Part shown: positions 32,975-43,161 of the stretch, piece after piece
Layout of the letters: each line of letters starts with the position of its first letter
Numbering within the stretch: the stretch's first letter is position 1
DNA from: Caballeronia pedi
Lineage (GTDB): Bacteria > Pseudomonadota > Gammaproteobacteria > Burkholderiales > Burkholderiaceae
Assembly (NCBI RefSeq): GCF_001544915.2
Contig: NZ_FCOE02000037.1
Location: 1 to 64,000, forward strand
Reading direction: 5' to 3'
Length of the DNA stretch: 64,000 bases
Notes under the pieces: model-generated
What the model was told of the DNA's origin: nothing
What the model saw: the letters and a program-made list of their open reading frames with translations, nothing else
Databases searched by the model: none
Position numbers and translations under genes: made by a program

Positions 32975-33682
32975 TCAGGCGCTCTTCGCCAGCCGGTATC
33001 CGCTGCCGCGCACCGTTTCGATCATAGCATCGCAGCCCGCGGGCTTGAGCGCCGCGCGCAGACGCTTGATGTGCACATCGACGGTACGTTCCTCGACGAA
33101 CACGTGATCGCCCCACACCTGATCCAGCAATTGCGTGCGGCTGTGCACGCGCTCCGGATGCGTCATGAAGAAATGCAGCAGACGGAATTCAGTCGGACCG
33201 AGATCGAGCTTGATGTCGTTGCCCGAATGACTCGCCGCCACACGATGCGTCGCCGGATCGAGCCGCAGGCCGTTGATCGCGACCACGTCCTCCGTCAACT
33301 GCGGCGCGCGACGGCGCAACACCGCCTTGATGCGCGCCATCAGTTCTTTCGGCGAAAACGGCTTGGTGACGTAATCGTCCGCGCCGATCTCGAGGCCGAG
33401 CACCTTGTCCTGCTCGTCGCCGCGCGCCGTCAGCATGATGATCGGGATATGCTTCGTGCGCTCGTTGTTGCGCAGCTCGCGCGCGAACGAGATGCCCGAC
33501 TTGCCCGGCAACATCCAGTCGAGCAGCACGAGATCGGGCAGCACGTCGCTGATCAGGTTTTGCGCCTGCTCCGCGTTGTACGCGCGAATGGGGCAATGTC
33601 CCGCATGCTGAAGATTCACCGAAATCAGTTCGGAGATCGCGGGTTCGTCTTCGACGACGAGGATACTGCTGGGCATCGGCAC
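32975..33682 (-). CDS. phoB: phosphate regulon response regulator PhoB
   Basis: The 235-residue OmpR-type regulator has a receiver domain with acidic residues E11/D12, phosphoacceptor D55 (LVLLDWMLPGKSG), the Thr in MLTARG and the Lys in DDYVTKPFSP. The winged-helix domain follows (EFRLLHFFMTHPERVHSRTQ, VDVHIKRLRAAL, VRGSGYRLA). Phosphorylated PhoB binds Pho boxes and activates the pst and ppk genes. It sits 63 bases upstream of phoR on the same strand. The start at 33682 gives MPMPSSILVVEDEP as in relatives. Confidence 0.96.
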   Translation of the reverse strand: MPMPSSILVVEDEPAISELISVNLQHAGHCPIRAYNAEQAQNLISDVLPDLVLLDWMLPGKSGISFARELRNNERTKHIPIIMLTARGDEQDKVLGLEIGADDYVTKPFSPKELMARIKAVLRRRAPQLTEDVVAINGLRLDPATHRVAASHSGNDIKLDLGPTEFRLLHFFMTHPERVHSRTQLLDQVWGDHVFVEERTVDVHIKRLRAALKPAGCDAMIETVRGSGYRLAKSA

Positions 33683-33728
33683 CTCTTGACCTTTTGCTTG
33701 AGTTAATACGATTGCGCGCAGCCGACGC

Positions 33729-34433
33729 TCAACTGAGCGCCTCGCGCTCGAGCTGGTCGCGCGAGATATGGCGCACGTCCGTGCCCTTCACGATATAGAT
33801 GATGAATTCGGCGATGTTCTTCGCGTGATCGCCGATGCGCTCCACCGCCTTCGCGATGAACAGATAGTCGAGGCCCGCGGAAATGGTGCGCGGATCTTCC
33901 ATCATGTACGTCACGAGCTTGCGCACGAAGGCGCGGAATTCATCGTCGATGGCCTTGTCGTCGCGCACGATCTGCGCGGCCGCGACCGTATCCAGGCGCG
34001 CGAACGCATCGAGCGCGCGACGCAGGATCGACACCGCCATCTCGCCCGAGAGCTTGATCTCGGCGATGTTCACCGTGCGGCCCGCGCCGTCTTCGTTGAT
34101 GCGCTTCACGCGCTTGGCGATCTTCTCGGCTTCGTCGCCGGCGCGTTCGAGGTTCGTGATGGTCTTCGAGATCGCCATGAGCAGGCGCAGATCGCGCGCG
34201 GCCGGCTGACGGCGCGCGATGATGTTGCTGCACTCCTCGTCGATCTCGACTTCCATCGTGTTCAGACGCACTTCGGCGGCGATCACCTGATCCGCGATGC
34301 CGATGTCGAATTCGTTCAGCGCCTGCATCGCGTTGATGATCTGCGACTCGACCAGACCGCCCATTTCCAGCACTTTCGACGACACCGCGTTGAGATCGGC
34401 GTCGAACTGGCTCGAGAGATGTTTATCGGACAT
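33729..34433 (-). CDS. phoU: phosphate signalling protein PhoU
   Basis: The 234-residue protein is a tandem of two PhoU three-helix bundles. Each holds the family metal-binding motif: NLERAGDEAEKIAKR in the first half and AVERIGDHAKNIAEF in the second. PhoU links the PstB transporter to PhoR and keeps the phosphate regulon off when phosphate is plentiful. It acts at the cytoplasmic face of the membrane. The gene is between pstB and phoB, 38 bases downstream of pstB, as usual in Burkholderia. Confidence 0.96.
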   Translation of the reverse strand: MSDKHLSSQFDADLNAVSSKVLEMGGLVESQIINAMQALNEFDIGIADQVIAAEVRLNTMEVEIDEECSNIIARRQPAARDLRLLMAISKTITNLERAGDEAEKIAKRVKRINEDGAGRTVNIAEIKLSGEMAVSILRRALDAFARLDTVAAAQIVRDDKAIDDEFRAFVRKLVTYMMEDPRTISAGLDYLFIAKAVERIGDHAKNIAEFIIYIVKGTDVRHISRDQLEREALS

Positions 34434-34471
34434 ATGTGCTCCTTAAGCCTGTGTGTTTGACCCGGCTTCGA

Positions 34472-35344
34472 TCAGCCGAAGCGGCCCGTGATGTAGTCTT
34501 CCGTTTCCTTGCGGGCCGGCTTGATGAAGATCTTTTCGGTATCGCCGAACTCGATCAATTCACCGAGATACATATAGGCAGTGTAGTCCGAACAACGCGC
34601 CGCCTGCTGCATGTTATGCGTGACGATGACAACCGTGTAATCGCTTTTCAGTTCGGCGATCAGCTCTTCGATGCGGCCCGTCGAAATCGGGTCGAGCGCC
34701 GAGCACGGTTCGTCGAGCAACAGCACTTCCGGGCGGATCGCGATGCCGCGCGCGATGCACAGACGCTGCTGCTGGCCGCCCGACAGGCCATAGCCGCTCT
34801 GTTGCAGCTTGTCCTTGACTTCGGTCCAGAGCGCCGCCTTCGTGAGCGCCCATTCGACGCGGTCGTCCATCTCCGAGCGCGACAGCTGCTCGAACATCTT
34901 CACGCCGAACGCGATGTTGTCGTAGATCGACATCGGGAACGGCGTCGGCTTCTGGAACACCATGCCCACGCGCGCCCGCAGCAGCGAGATGTCGCGCGTC
35001 GTGTCGAGCAGGTTCGCGCCGTCCATCAGGATTTCGCCTTCGGCGCGCTGCTCCGGATAAAGCGCGTACATTTTGTTGAAGGTGCGCAGCAGCGTGGACT
35101 TGCCGCAACCCGAAGGGCCGATGAAGGCCGTCACCTTTTTCTCGGGAATGCGCAGGTTGATGTTCTTCAGCGCGTGGTACTTGCCGTAGAAGAAGTTGAG
35201 GTTGTTCACCTCGATTTTCGGCTTGATCGAATCCGCCGGCTGCGAGCTGTGCGTCGGGCGGATACTGCCCGGCGCCGGACCGCGCTCGACCGGCGTTTCA
35301 GTCTTCGGATTCAGGTGGTTGACACCACTTTCGACCATATTCAT
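34472..35344 (-). CDS. pstB: phosphate ABC transporter ATP-binding protein PstB
   Basis: The 290-residue ATPase has a Pro-rich N-terminal extension of about 40 residues, then IEVNNLNFFYG, Walker A GPSGCGKST, the Q-loop MVFQKPTPFPMSIYDN, the signature LSGGQQQR, Walker B LLLDEPCSALDP, and the His switch VTHNM. It drives high-affinity phosphate uptake with PstC, PstA and PstS, and also signals phosphate status to PhoU/PhoR. The N-terminal extension is longer than in E. coli PstB, and a later start cannot be excluded. It lies 15 bases after pstA. Confidence 0.96.
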   Translation of the reverse strand: MNMVESGVNHLNPKTETPVERGPAPGSIRPTHSSQPADSIKPKIEVNNLNFFYGKYHALKNINLRIPEKKVTAFIGPSGCGKSTLLRTFNKMYALYPEQRAEGEILMDGANLLDTTRDISLLRARVGMVFQKPTPFPMSIYDNIAFGVKMFEQLSRSEMDDRVEWALTKAALWTEVKDKLQQSGYGLSGGQQQRLCIARGIAIRPEVLLLDEPCSALDPISTGRIEELIAELKSDYTVVIVTHNMQQAARCSDYTAYMYLGELIEFGDTEKIFIKPARKETEDYITGRFG

Positions 35345-35359
35345 GGAATCACTCCGCCC

Positions 35360-36247
35360 TTATTTCTTCGAGAAGATCGCGCGTGCCAGGATATTCAGAC
35401 CCAGCACGCCGAGCGTAATCAGGAACACACCGGCCCACGCGAGCGATTGCCACTGCGGGAACGGACTCATCGCGAACTTGTAGATCGTCACCGGCAGGTT
35501 GGCCACCGGCTGACTCATGTCCCACGAGAAAAACTGATTCGACAGCGCCGTGAACAGGAGCGGCGCGGTTTCGCCTGCAATGCGCGCAATCGCCAGCAAC
35601 ACGCCCGTGACGATGCCGCCGACCGACGCCTTCAGCGTGATCGACATCACCATCTTCCACTTCGGCGTGCCGAGCGCGAACGCGGCTTCACGCAGCGCGT
35701 TGGGCACGAGCTTCAGCATGTTTTCCGTCGTGCGGATCACGATCGGAATTTGCAGCAGGGCAAGCGCGATCACGCCGGCCCAGCCCGAGAAGCGCCCTAC
35801 TTTCGCGACGACGAGCGCATACACGAACAGACCGACGACGATCGAAGGCGCCGACAGCAGAATGTCGTTGATGAAGCGCGTCACGTTCGCGAGCCAGCGC
35901 TTCTGGCCGTATTCGGCGAGGTACACGCCCGCGAGAATGCCGAGCGGCGTGCCCACGCAGGTCGCGAGCACGACGAGCATCAGGCTGCCGACGATCGCGT
36001 TGGCGAGACCGCCGCCATCGGTGTTCGGCGGCGGCGTCGATTGCGTGAACAGATCGATCGACAGGCCGCCGATGCCGAGCTTGAGCGTCGTGAAGAGAAT
36101 CCACACGAGCCAGAGGAGCCCGAAGGCCATCGCAGCGAGCGAAAGCGTCAGCGCGAGCGCGTTGGTGCCGCGGCGGCGGCGTTGCAGCTTCATGCGCGTG
36201 GCTTGCACGCGTTCGGGATCCTGACTGAAGGTAGCGGGACGGCTCAT
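35360..36247 (-). CDS. pstA: phosphate ABC transporter permease PstA
   Basis: The 295-residue permease has about six membrane helices and the permease motif region around ALREAAFALGTPKWKMVMSI, which docks to PstB. The N-terminus has a basic stretch before the first helix (LALTLSLAAMAFGLLWLVW). It forms the membrane channel with PstC. Its start overlaps the pstC stop by one base (TAATG), so translation is coupled. Confidence 0.95.
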   Translation of the reverse strand: MSRPATFSQDPERVQATRMKLQRRRRGTNALALTLSLAAMAFGLLWLVWILFTTLKLGIGGLSIDLFTQSTPPPNTDGGGLANAIVGSLMLVVLATCVGTPLGILAGVYLAEYGQKRWLANVTRFINDILLSAPSIVVGLFVYALVVAKVGRFSGWAGVIALALLQIPIVIRTTENMLKLVPNALREAAFALGTPKWKMVMSITLKASVGGIVTGVLLAIARIAGETAPLLFTALSNQFFSWDMSQPVANLPVTIYKFAMSPFPQWQSLAWAGVFLITLGVLGLNILARAIFSKK

Positions 36248-37230
36248 TATTTACGGCCCTCCCCGCGTTCCATGCGCAAGAGCATCAGTTTCGAGAGCGC
36301 GAGCACGAAGAACGTGATCACGAAGAGAATCAGCCCGAGTTCCATCAGCGCAGACGTATGCAGTCCCGGGCTCGCTTCCGCGAATTCGTTCGCGAGCGCC
36401 GAGGTGATGCTGTTGCCGGGAGAAAAGAGCGACACGTTATCGAGCAGATTCGTATTGCCGATGACGAACGTGACAGCCATCGTCTCGCCGAGCGCGCGGC
36501 CGAGACCCAGCATGACGCCGCCGATCACGCCGGCGCGCGTATAGGGCAGCACGATCTTCCACATCACTTCCCACGTCGTGCAGCCGATGCCGTATGCCGA
36601 TTCCTTCAGCAGCACCGGCGTCACTTCGAACACGTCGCGCATCACCGACGCGATGTACGGAATGATCATGATCGCGAGAATCACGCCCGCGCACAGAATG
36701 CCGATGCCGATCGGCGCGCCCTGAAAGAACATGCCGATCACGGGGACATCGCCGAGCAGATGGCCGAGCGGCTTCTCGAAGTATTGCGCGAAGATCGGCG
36801 CGAACACGAGCAGGCCCCACATGCCGTAGACGATCGACGGAATCGCCGCGAGCAGTTCGATGGCGACGCCGAGCGGGCGGCGCAGCCACGCGGGCGAAAG
36901 CTCGGTCAGAAAGAGCGCGATGCCGAAGCTCACCGGCACCGCGATGATGAGCGCGATGATCGAGGTCGCGACGGTGCCGTAGATCGGCACGAGCGCGCCG
37001 AAGCTCTCGCTGGGTGGATCCCACTCCGCGCGCCACAGGAACGAGAGCCCGAATTTCTGGATGGTCGGCATCGACGCGACGAGCAGCGAGACGATGATGC
37101 CGCCCAGCAGGAGCAGCGTGACGATGGCCGCAAGCCGAGTCAGGCCGCCGAAAATGATGTCGCCGGTGCGGCTCGGCGCGCGCTGGGTATGCGCCGCCGG
37201 CACCGCCGACGATAAGTTGATGTCCGACAT
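36247..37230 (-). CDS. pstC: phosphate ABC transporter permease PstC
   Basis: The 327-residue permease has about six membrane helices. The coupling loop reads LLKESAYGIGCTTWEVMWKI. PIYGTVATSIIALIIAVPVS is a characteristic early helix. It pairs with PstA in the inner membrane. It follows pstS after 127 bases that contain a strong hairpin, which could protect the pstS message and make the binding protein more abundant than the permeases. Confidence 0.95.
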   Translation of the reverse strand: MSDINLSSAVPAAHTQRAPSRTGDIIFGGLTRLAAIVTLLLLGGIIVSLLVASMPTIQKFGLSFLWRAEWDPPSESFGALVPIYGTVATSIIALIIAVPVSFGIALFLTELSPAWLRRPLGVAIELLAAIPSIVYGMWGLLVFAPIFAQYFEKPLGHLLGDVPVIGMFFQGAPIGIGILCAGVILAIMIIPYIASVMRDVFEVTPVLLKESAYGIGCTTWEVMWKIVLPYTRAGVIGGVMLGLGRALGETMAVTFVIGNTNLLDNVSLFSPGNSITSALANEFAEASPGLHTSALMELGLILFVITFFVLALSKLMLLRMERGEGRK

Positions 37231-37258
37231 GGGAGCCTTGGTTACGCTACGTGTCAGA

Positions 37259-37297
37259 CCGCGCTGCAGGCCTTCCGGCCCGCAGCGCGGCTTTTTT
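37259..37297. other. strong hairpin between pstS and pstC
   Basis: CCGCGCTGC (37259-37267) pairs with GCAGCGCGG (37282-37290), with an inner AGGCC/GGCC stem. In the direction of pst transcription no U-run follows, so it is probably an RNA-stabilising or partial-attenuation structure. On the plus strand it is followed by CTTTTTT and would terminate antisense transcription. Confidence 0.6.
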
Positions 37298-37357
37298 GTT
37301 ACCGACCGTCCCTCGCCTTCAGCAGCTTAGGACAGTTTCAAACTACGCGTGCTTCGC

Positions 37358-38389
37358 TTACTCCGCGACCGGCTTGCCGGCAGCGTCCTTGACCTTCGCC
37401 TTCCACTGCGTCTTGATTTCCGCAACGACCGAATCCGGCAGCGAGATGTAGTCGAGATCGTTCGCAGCCTGATTGCCGTTCTTGAACGCCCAGTCGAAGA
37501 ACTTCAGCGTTTCCGTGCCTTGTTGCGGCTTCTCTTGCGTCGCGTGCAGCAGCACGAAAGTCGCGCCGACGATCGGCCACGCGTTCTGGCCCGACTCGTT
37601 CGTCAGAATCTGGTAGAACGACTTCGACCAGTCCGCGCCGGCGGCCGCCGCCTTGAACGTGTCCGTCTTCGGCTCGACGATCGTGCCGGCCGAGTTCTTC
37701 AAGCCGACGTAGGTCATCTTGTTCTGCTTCGCATACGCCCATTCGACGTAGCCGATCGCGCCCGGCAGACGCTGCACGAAAGCCGCGACGCCGTCGTTGC
37801 CCTTGCCGCCCGTGCCCGTCGGCCAGTTCACGGTCGAGCCTTCGCCGACCTTCGACTTCCACTCCGGGTTCACCTTCGACAGGTAATTCGTCCAGATGAA
37901 GCTGGTGCCCGAACCGTCGGCGCGGCGCACGACCGCGATGTCGGTATCCGGCAGCTTGACCTTGGGGTTCAGCGCGGCGATCGCCGGGTCGTTCCACTTC
38001 TTGATCTTGCCGAGGTAGATGTCGCCGAGCAGCGAGCCCGACAGCGTCACTTCGCCGGCCTTCACGCCCGGCACGTTGATCACCGGCACGACGCCGCCGA
38101 CCACCGTCGGGAACTGGAAAAGGCCGTCCTTCGCGAGTTCATCGTCCTTCAGCGGAGCGTCCGAGCCTGCGAAATCCACCGTCTTCGCGATGATCTGCTT
38201 GATGCCGCCCGACGAACCGATGCCCTGGTAGTTGACCTTGCCGCCGCCCGTTTTCTGGTAGGCATCCGCCCACTTGGTGTAGATGGGAGCTGCGAAGGTA
38301 CTGCCCGCGCCGGTGATATCGGCTGCTTGCGCGGAGATGGCGAACAGGGCGCCAATTACGCCAGCCAGCGCGGTTTGCATCAATTTCAT
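37358..38389 (-). CDS. pstS: phosphate-binding protein PstS
   Basis: ATG 38389 follows GGAGG, and the upstream frame is not used. The 343-residue protein has a signal peptide (MKLMQTALAGVIGALFAISA, cleaved near AQA-AD). PstS motifs follow: DITGAGSTFAAPIYTKW, GIGSSGGIKQI, DFAGSDAPL, RRADGSGTSFIWTNYL and GYVEWAYA. Ser, Asp, Arg and Thr residues in these loops bind phosphate in the periplasm. A Pho-box-like site lies about 55 bases upstream. It leads the seven-gene pst-pho series. Confidence 0.96.
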   Translation of the reverse strand: MKLMQTALAGVIGALFAISAQAADITGAGSTFAAPIYTKWADAYQKTGGGKVNYQGIGSSGGIKQIIAKTVDFAGSDAPLKDDELAKDGLFQFPTVVGGVVPVINVPGVKAGEVTLSGSLLGDIYLGKIKKWNDPAIAALNPKVKLPDTDIAVVRRADGSGTSFIWTNYLSKVNPEWKSKVGEGSTVNWPTGTGGKGNDGVAAFVQRLPGAIGYVEWAYAKQNKMTYVGLKNSAGTIVEPKTDTFKAAAAGADWSKSFYQILTNESGQNAWPIVGATFVLLHATQEKPQQGTETLKFFDWAFKNGNQAANDLDYISLPDSVVAEIKTQWKAKVKDAAGKPVAE

Positions 38390-38443
38390 GAGACCTCCAG
38401 GGTTGTGAGCGTGTGAGTCGACACCGCGAAATATAGGAGGAGT

Positions 38444-38463
38444 CTGTGACAGTAATATGACTC
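38444..38463 (-). promoter_or_regulatory. Pho-box-like sequence before pstS
   Basis: On the minus strand GAGTCATATTACTGTCACAG contains two direct half-sites, GTCATA and CTGTCAC, spaced as in PhoB sites. It lies 55-75 bases before the pstS ATG. Confidence 0.6.
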
Positions 38464-38540
38464 TCCGTGAAGCCGGCGTGTCATTTCGCTTACGCGCTGA
38501 AAGTTTGATCACACCCGATTTGTCAAGCCCTTGATGGAAA

Positions 38541-38568
38541 TAAAAAAAGCGGGCCGAAGCCCGCTTTT
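38541..38568 (-). terminator. terminator of the folP-glmM series
   Basis: On the minus strand GCGGGC-TTCG-GCCCGC, a stable UUCG tetraloop hairpin, is followed by TTTTTTT. It lies 30 bases past the glmM stop and shields the pstS promoter region. Confidence 0.92.
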
Positions 38569-38597
38569 AGCGAAATGTGACGACTTTCAGTAAACGC

Positions 38598-39959
38598 CTA
38601 CGAAGTCGCCTCTTTCACGACCTGCGCAATCGTTTCCGCGTATCGAACTGCGTCCTGCTGCGCCGACGCTTCCACCATCACGCGCAGGACCGGTTCAGTA
38701 CCCGACGCGCGAATCAAGACCCGGCCGTGCGATTCGAGGGAACGCTCGGCTTGCTCGACGGCGCGACGAATCGCGTCGCTGCTTTTCCAGTTCGCGCCCG
38801 CACTCATGCGCACGTTGATGAGCTTTTGCGGGAACAGGCTCACGCCGTCGAGCAATTCGGCGAGCGTTTTGCCGCTGCGCTGGATCGCCGCCAGCACGAG
38901 CAGCGCCGACACGATGCCGTCGCCGGTCGAATGACGATCGAGCGACAGGATATGGCCCGAGCCTTCCGCGCCCAGTTGCCAGCCGTTCTCACGCAGTTTT
39001 TCGAGCACGTAGCGGTCGCCGACGGCCGCGCGCACGAACTGCACGCCCGCCTCCTTCAACGCCACCTCGACGGCCATGTTGGTCATCAGCGTGCCGACGG
39101 CGCCTGCCACCTTGCCGTCCGTCGCGATGCGGTCCTTGACCAGCACGTAGAGCAATTCGTCGCCGTTGTAGAGACGGCCGGCCGAATCGACGATCTGCAA
39201 GCGGTCCGCGTCGCCATCGAGCGCGATGCCGATATCCGCTTTGTGCTCCAGCACGGCGCGCACGAGCGCATCCGGGGCGGTCGCGCCGACGCCGTCGTTG
39301 ATGTTGAAGCCGTTCGGCGACACGCCGATCGGCACCACTTCCGCGCCGAGTTCGTGGAAAACGTGCGGCGCGACGTCATATGCGGCGCCGTGCGCGCAGT
39401 CGACCACGAGCTTCAGGCCACGCAGGTCGAAGCTCGCGGGAAACGTGCTCTTGCAGAATTCGATGTAGCGGCCGCCCGCGTCGTCGAGACGCCGCGCCTT
39501 GCCGAGGCGCTCGGACGGCGCGCATTCCATCGGCTGCTCGAGCTGGCGCTCGATTTCGAGCTCGACTTCGTCCGGGAGCTTGTTGCCGTCGGCGGAGAAG
39601 AACTTGATGCCGTTGTCGTTATACGGATTGTGCGACGCGCTGATCACGACGCCCGCCGACAGCCGCAGCGCGCGGGTCAGATAGGCGACGCCCGGCGTCG
39701 GCATCGGGCCGGCCAGCATCACGTCGACGCCCGCCGCCGAAAAGCCCGACTCCAAGGCCGCTTCCAGCATGTACCCGGACACGCGCGTGTCCTTGCCGAT
39801 CAGCACCGTCGGGCGATTGCCCTTCTTCTGCTGCGCGCGGTCGGCGCCCGCGAGCACCTTGCCGGCCGCGTAGCCGAGCTTGAGTACGAAATCCGGCGTG
39901 ATCGGCGCGACGCCCACGCGCCCGCGAATGCCGTCCGTTCCAAAATATTGACGTGCCAT
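38598..39959 (-). CDS. glmM: phosphoglucosamine mutase GlmM
   Basis: The 453-residue protein begins MARQYFGTDGIRGRVGV. The phosphoserine active site is VISASHNPYNDNG, the metal loop is ALDGDADRLQ, the sugar-binding loop is GEGSGH-like (LGAEGSGHIL), and the phosphate-binding end is LIRASGTEPVLRVM. It converts glucosamine-6-phosphate to glucosamine-1-phosphate for UDP-GlcNAc, needed for peptidoglycan and LPS. It follows folP on the same strand after 113 bases. A strong terminator lies downstream. Confidence 0.97.
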   Translation of the reverse strand: MARQYFGTDGIRGRVGVAPITPDFVLKLGYAAGKVLAGADRAQQKKGNRPTVLIGKDTRVSGYMLEAALESGFSAAGVDVMLAGPMPTPGVAYLTRALRLSAGVVISASHNPYNDNGIKFFSADGNKLPDEVELEIERQLEQPMECAPSERLGKARRLDDAGGRYIEFCKSTFPASFDLRGLKLVVDCAHGAAYDVAPHVFHELGAEVVPIGVSPNGFNINDGVGATAPDALVRAVLEHKADIGIALDGDADRLQIVDSAGRLYNGDELLYVLVKDRIATDGKVAGAVGTLMTNMAVEVALKEAGVQFVRAAVGDRYVLEKLRENGWQLGAEGSGHILSLDRHSTGDGIVSALLVLAAIQRSGKTLAELLDGVSLFPQKLINVRMSAGANWKSSDAIRRAVEQAERSLESHGRVLIRASGTEPVLRVMVEASAQQDAVRYAETIAQVVKEATS

Positions 39960-40072
39960 TATTGCCTGACCCTCCTCGCGAACATACGGCGCCTGTTTTC
40001 GGTCCGCGACTTTAGTTGAGATTTATATCGGCGCGTGCGCCTGCGCCTGATTCCTGATAAACGTGGCCAGGT

Positions 40073-40993
<921 letters not shown>

Positions 40994-41032
40994 TCGACGC
41001 CACGCTCAGCGTCCGATTAAAACGACGGCCGG

Positions 41033-41072
41033 AAATGGAAAATGGGCCGGCGTGCTATGCACACCGGCCCAT
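41033..41072 (-). terminator. terminator after ftsH
   Basis: ATGGGCCGG (41042-41050) pairs with CCGGCCCAT (41064-41072). On the minus strand TTTTCCATTT follows. It lies just past the ftsH stop. Confidence 0.75.
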
Positions 41073-41089
41073 GAACTCCTGCAGACGAC

Positions 41090-42976
41090 TCAGGCCGTTG
41101 CCGGCGCGTTGCCCGGCTTGACCTCGGTGCCGCTGCTGCCGCCCGGGGGCGTGTCGCCGGAAGGCGGCGGCAAGTTCTTCGGCGGACGTGGCGGACGATC
41201 CGCCATGATGTCGCTGATCTGGTCTGCGTCGATGGTTTCCCATTCGAGCAGCGCCTTGGTCATCGCTTCGACCCTGACGCGGTTGTCTTCCAGCAGCTTG
41301 CGGGCGAGCGCGTATTGCTCGTCGAGAATGCGGCGGATTTCCGAATCCACCTTCTGCTGCGTGGCTTCCGACACCGACTTCGCGCCCATCTTGCCGAACA
41401 TGCCGTTTTCTTCGGTATCGACGTAGACCATCGTGCCGAGCACATCCGACATGCCGTAGCGTGTCACCATGTCACGCGCCATCTTGGTCGCGCGCTCGAA
41501 GTCGTTCGACGCACCCGTCGACATCGAATTCAGGAACACTTCCTCCGCTGCGCGGCCGCCGAACAGGATCGCGATCTCCTCCAGCATCTTGTCGCGATAC
41601 AGGTTCACGCGGTCATGCTCCGGCAACTGCCAGGTGACGCCCAATGCCCAGCCGCGCGGCATGATGGTGACCTTGTGGACCGGATCGGCGTGCGGCAGAA
41701 GCTTCGCCACCACGGCGTGACCAGACTCGTGGTACGCCGTATTCCGACGCTCTTCCTCGCGCATCACAGCCGACTTGCGCTCCGGACCCATGAAGATCTT
41801 GTCCTTCGCGTCTTCGAAATCCTGCATCTCGACAATGCGCTTGCCACGACGCGCCGCGAACAGCGCCGCTTCGTTGACGAGGTTCGCGAGATCCGCGCCC
41901 GAGAAGCCCGGCGTACCACGCGCGATGACCGATGCATCGACGTCGTTCGCGATCGGCACCTTGCGCAGATGCACCTTCATGATGTGCTCGCGGCCGCGGA
42001 TATCCGGCAGACCGACGTACACCTGACGGTCGAAGCGGCCCGGACGCAGCAGCGCCTTGTCCAGCACATCGGAACGGTTCGTCGCTGCGATCACGATGAC
42101 GCCCGAGTTCGCCTCGAAGCCGTCCATCTCGACCAGCATCTGGTTCAGTGTCTGCTCGCGCTCGTCGTTGCCGCCGCCCATGCCGGCGCCGCGATGACGG
42201 CCGACCGCGTCGATTTCGTCGATGAACACGATACACGGCGCGTGCTTCTTCGCCTGCTCGAACATGTCGCGCACGCGAGCCGCGCCCACGCCGACGAACA
42301 TTTCCACGAAGTCCGAACCCGAGATGCTGAAGAACGGCACCTTTGCCTCACCCGCGATGGCGCGAGCCAGCAGCGTCTTACCCGTACCCGGAGGACCGAC
42401 CAGCAGCACACCGCGTGGAATTCGCCCGCCGAGCTTCTGGAATTTCTGCGGATCACGCAGGAAATCCACCAGTTCCGATACTTCTTCCTTGGCTTCGTCG
42501 CAGCCTGCGACGTCGGTGAAATTGATCGCGTTGTTGTTCTCGTCGATCAGCCGCGCTCGCGACTTGCCGAACGAAAACGCCCCGCCTTTGCCGCCTCCCT
42601 GCATCTGCCTCATCATGTAGAACCAGAAGCCGATGATCAGGATCGTCGGCCCGAGGTAGTACAGCGCGGAGACGAGCGCATTCGGTTCATCGTCAGCCTT
42701 GCCGCTGACCTGAACGCCGTATTTCATCAAATCGCCGACCATCCAGATATCGCCCGGAGACACGATCTGATACTTCTGGCCGTCTGCCGGAGTGACCGTC
42801 AGATTGCGCCCTTGAACGGTGACCGTCTTGACCTTGCCGTTCTTCGCGTCGTCCATGAACTGCGAATAGGACACACCTTCCTGGACGCGGGGCTTATCGA
42901 ACTGCTTGAACACCGTAAACAGCACCAGTGCGATCACGAGCCACACTGCCGCTTTAGAGAACATATTGTTGTTCAA
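41090..42976 (-). CDS. ftsH: ATP-dependent zinc metalloprotease FtsH
   Basis: I choose TTG 42976, because GAGGAG lies six bases upstream and the protein then begins with Asn-Asn-Asn-Met-Phe-Ser-Lys like relatives. A GTG at 42991 would add five residues. The 628-residue protein has two membrane helices (about 5-24 and 98-118) flanking a periplasmic domain. The AAA module has Walker A GPPGTGKT, Walker B IVFIDEIDAVG and the SRH ATNRSDVLDKALLRPGRFDR. The zinc site is HESGH. It degrades membrane and regulatory proteins such as LpxC. It is preceded by rlmE on the same strand, the classical pair. Confidence 0.97.
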   Translation of the reverse strand: MNNNMFSKAAVWLVIALVLFTVFKQFDKPRVQEGVSYSQFMDDAKNGKVKTVTVQGRNLTVTPADGQKYQIVSPGDIWMVGDLMKYGVQVSGKADDEPNALVSALYYLGPTILIIGFWFYMMRQMQGGGKGGAFSFGKSRARLIDENNNAINFTDVAGCDEAKEEVSELVDFLRDPQKFQKLGGRIPRGVLLVGPPGTGKTLLARAIAGEAKVPFFSISGSDFVEMFVGVGAARVRDMFEQAKKHAPCIVFIDEIDAVGRHRGAGMGGGNDEREQTLNQMLVEMDGFEANSGVIVIAATNRSDVLDKALLRPGRFDRQVYVGLPDIRGREHIMKVHLRKVPIANDVDASVIARGTPGFSGADLANLVNEAALFAARRGKRIVEMQDFEDAKDKIFMGPERKSAVMREEERRNTAYHESGHAVVAKLLPHADPVHKVTIMPRGWALGVTWQLPEHDRVNLYRDKMLEEIAILFGGRAAEEVFLNSMSTGASNDFERATKMARDMVTRYGMSDVLGTMVYVDTEENGMFGKMGAKSVSEATQQKVDSEIRRILDEQYALARKLLEDNRVRVEAMTKALLEWETIDADQISDIMADRPPRPPKNLPPPSGDTPPGGSSGTEVKPGNAPATA

Positions 42977-43161
42977 AGCACCACTCCTCACTCATAGACG
43001 GGCGCCTACACAAACCTTGCGACGCCACAAAAGCATTCTAATCCAGACCGCTAACCCCTGCCATAAGGTTTATCCACCGCACAAATAGCGGCAGAGAGGC
43101 CTTTTCCGGCATAATCCGCGCAAATATCGCCGATTTTCGCCGAATCGCTTGAGCGGGCCGT

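Noticed and set aside
34436..37215. Long plus-strand frames over pstB, pstA and pstC
   Set aside because: Arg/His/Asp-rich shadows of the pst genes, with no family features.
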